The notes beneath the pieces are model-generated. The model was not told the DNA's origin. It saw only the letters and a list, made by a program, of their open reading frames with translations, and ran no database searches. The position numbers and the translations under genes were made by a program. From Bacteroidota bacterium (GTDB taxonomy: Bacteria; Bacteroidota; Rhodothermia; Rhodothermales; UBA10348), in contig JAQCDI010000144.1 of the NCBI GenBank assembly GCA_027620595.1, forward strand, positions 1 through 6,780: a stretch of 6,780 nt of DNA. The letters run 5' to 3'. Positions 5,845 to 6,780 of the stretch are shown here, piece by piece. Each line of letters opens with the position of its first letter. Positions within the stretch are counted from its first letter, which is position 1.

Positions 5845-6780
5845 TGGAAGCTGACTGGCTGGCTCCCCTCATGTTCATCGGCGCCCTCATCCTGATCTTC
5901 TCGGGATATCCGGTGGCGCTGGCCCTCGGCGGAACGGCGCTCGTGTTTGCCTTCCTCGGGGTCGAACTCGGCATGTTCGACTGGCATCTGCTTCTGGCCA
6001 TGCCCGACCGCACATTCGGGATCATGTCCAACTTCGTGCTCCTGGCCGTGCCCTTCTTCATTTTCATGGGCACGATGCTGGAGAAGTCCCGATTGGCCGA
6101 GGATCTGCTCACCACCGTGGGTCAGGTATTCGGCCCGGTCCGCGGTGGTCTGGCATTCGCGGTGGTCTTTGTCGGTGCCCTGCTGGCCGCGGCTACGGGT
6201 GTCGTCGGCGCCAGCGTGGTGGCCATGGGCATGATCTCGCTGCCCGTCATGATGCGCTACGGCTACTCGAAAGAGCTGTCGGTGGGGGTCATCACGGCTT
6301 CGGGTACGCTGGGCCAGATCATTCCACCGTCGGTGGTGCTCATCGTCCTGGCCGACCAGATGGGCGTCTCCGTCGGCGACCTGTTCATGGGAGCCCTGCT
6401 GCCCGGCGTGATGTTGGCCGGTCTTTTTGCCACCTATGTGGGCGGTGTGGCGGTTTTCAAGCCGAAGATGGCGCCTGCGTTGCCGGCCGAGACGCTGGAC
6501 ATTGCGCGGGGTGAACTCATCAAGCGTGTCCTTCTCGTGCTGTTGCCGCCGCTGGTGCTGATCCTGCTCGTCCTGGGCAGCATCTTTACTGGTGTGGCCA
6601 CGCCGACGGAGGCCGGGGCGCTCGGTGCGTTGGGCGCTGTGGGTCTGGCGGCTGCCAACAAGCGTCTCACGTGGTCTGCGCTGCGGGAGACGATGGACGC
6701 CACGACCAAGCTCACGGCCATGGTCATGTTCCTGCTGATCGGGTCGACCGCGTTTGCGCTCGTTTTCCGCGGCCTGAACG
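5844..6780 (+). CDS. TRAP transporter large permease subunit (DctM family), partial at the window end
   Basis: This is the large membrane subunit that forms the transport path of a TRAP transporter. The frame is open for 312 codons to the window edge with no stop; family members usually run to about 425-460 residues, so roughly a quarter to a third is missing. Features include the N-terminal helix ending in FSGYPVALALGG (19-30), LLAVPFFIFMGTMLEKS (66-82), GALLAAATGVVGASVVAMG (111-129), GTLGQIIPPSVVLIV (154-168) and GVATPTEAGALGA (250-262), all typical of DctM. Many hydrophobic segments run through the protein. The start is set by the GGAGG site and the TGATG overlap with the small permease. 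No periplasmic solute-binding (DctP-type) gene is seen in the window; it may lie further right or elsewhere. The substrate is unknown. Confidence 0.94.
   Translation, partial: MEADWLAPLMFIGALILIFSGYPVALALGGTALVFAFLGVELGMFDWHLLLAMPDRTFGIMSNFVLLAVPFFIFMGTMLEKSRLAEDLLTTVGQVFGPVRGGLAFAVVFVGALLAAATGVVGASVVAMGMISLPVMMRYGYSKELSVGVITASGTLGQIIPPSVVLIVLADQMGVSVGDLFMGALLPGVMLAGLFATYVGGVAVFKPKMAPALPAETLDIARGELIKRVLLVLLPPLVLILLVLGSIFTGVATPTEAGALGALGAVGLAAANKRLTWSALRETMDATTKLTAMVMFLLIGSTAFALVFRGLN

Overview
The window looks like ordinary core chromosome from a GC-rich member of the Bacteroidota/Rhodothermota lineage. The placement is inferred. It rests on an OmpA-family protein with two PKD domains and a 'GWASPGE'-type OmpA motif, a type II citrate synthase, weak or absent Shine-Dalgarno sequences at most starts, and evenly high GC. 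A marine Rhodothermales-like organism is my best guess. No rRNA, tRNA, CRISPR array, insertion sequence or phage gene is visible.

Left half, minus strand: gltA (citrate synthase, 1653-2939) is followed after 76 bases by a secreted outer-membrane beta-barrel/PKD/OmpA protein (50-1576). A small GC-rich inverted repeat at the left window edge may end that transcript. The 76-base gap holds a short possible hairpin that could mask the ribosome binding site of the OmpA-family gene.

Right half, plus strand: a 224-base divergent gap with a perfect 5-3-5 inverted repeat separates gltA from a run of four tightly packed genes. These are a uracil-DNA-glycosylase-superfamily protein (3164-3835), rarA/mgsA (3832-5256, sharing an ATGA overlap with the gene before it), a TRAP-transporter small permease (5284-5844), and a TRAP large permease (from 5844, cut by the window end). 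The spacings (-4, +27 and -1 bases) are compatible with one transcript. It would pair DNA maintenance genes with an uptake system for which no substrate-binding protein is visible here.

I found no convincing undescribed system. The observations most worth a second look are the translational coupling of a UDG-like protein to RarA, the absence of iron-sulfur cysteines in that UDG-like protein, the altered peptidoglycan-binding motif and paired cysteines of the OmpA-family protein, and two short inverted-repeat elements in the intergenic gaps.
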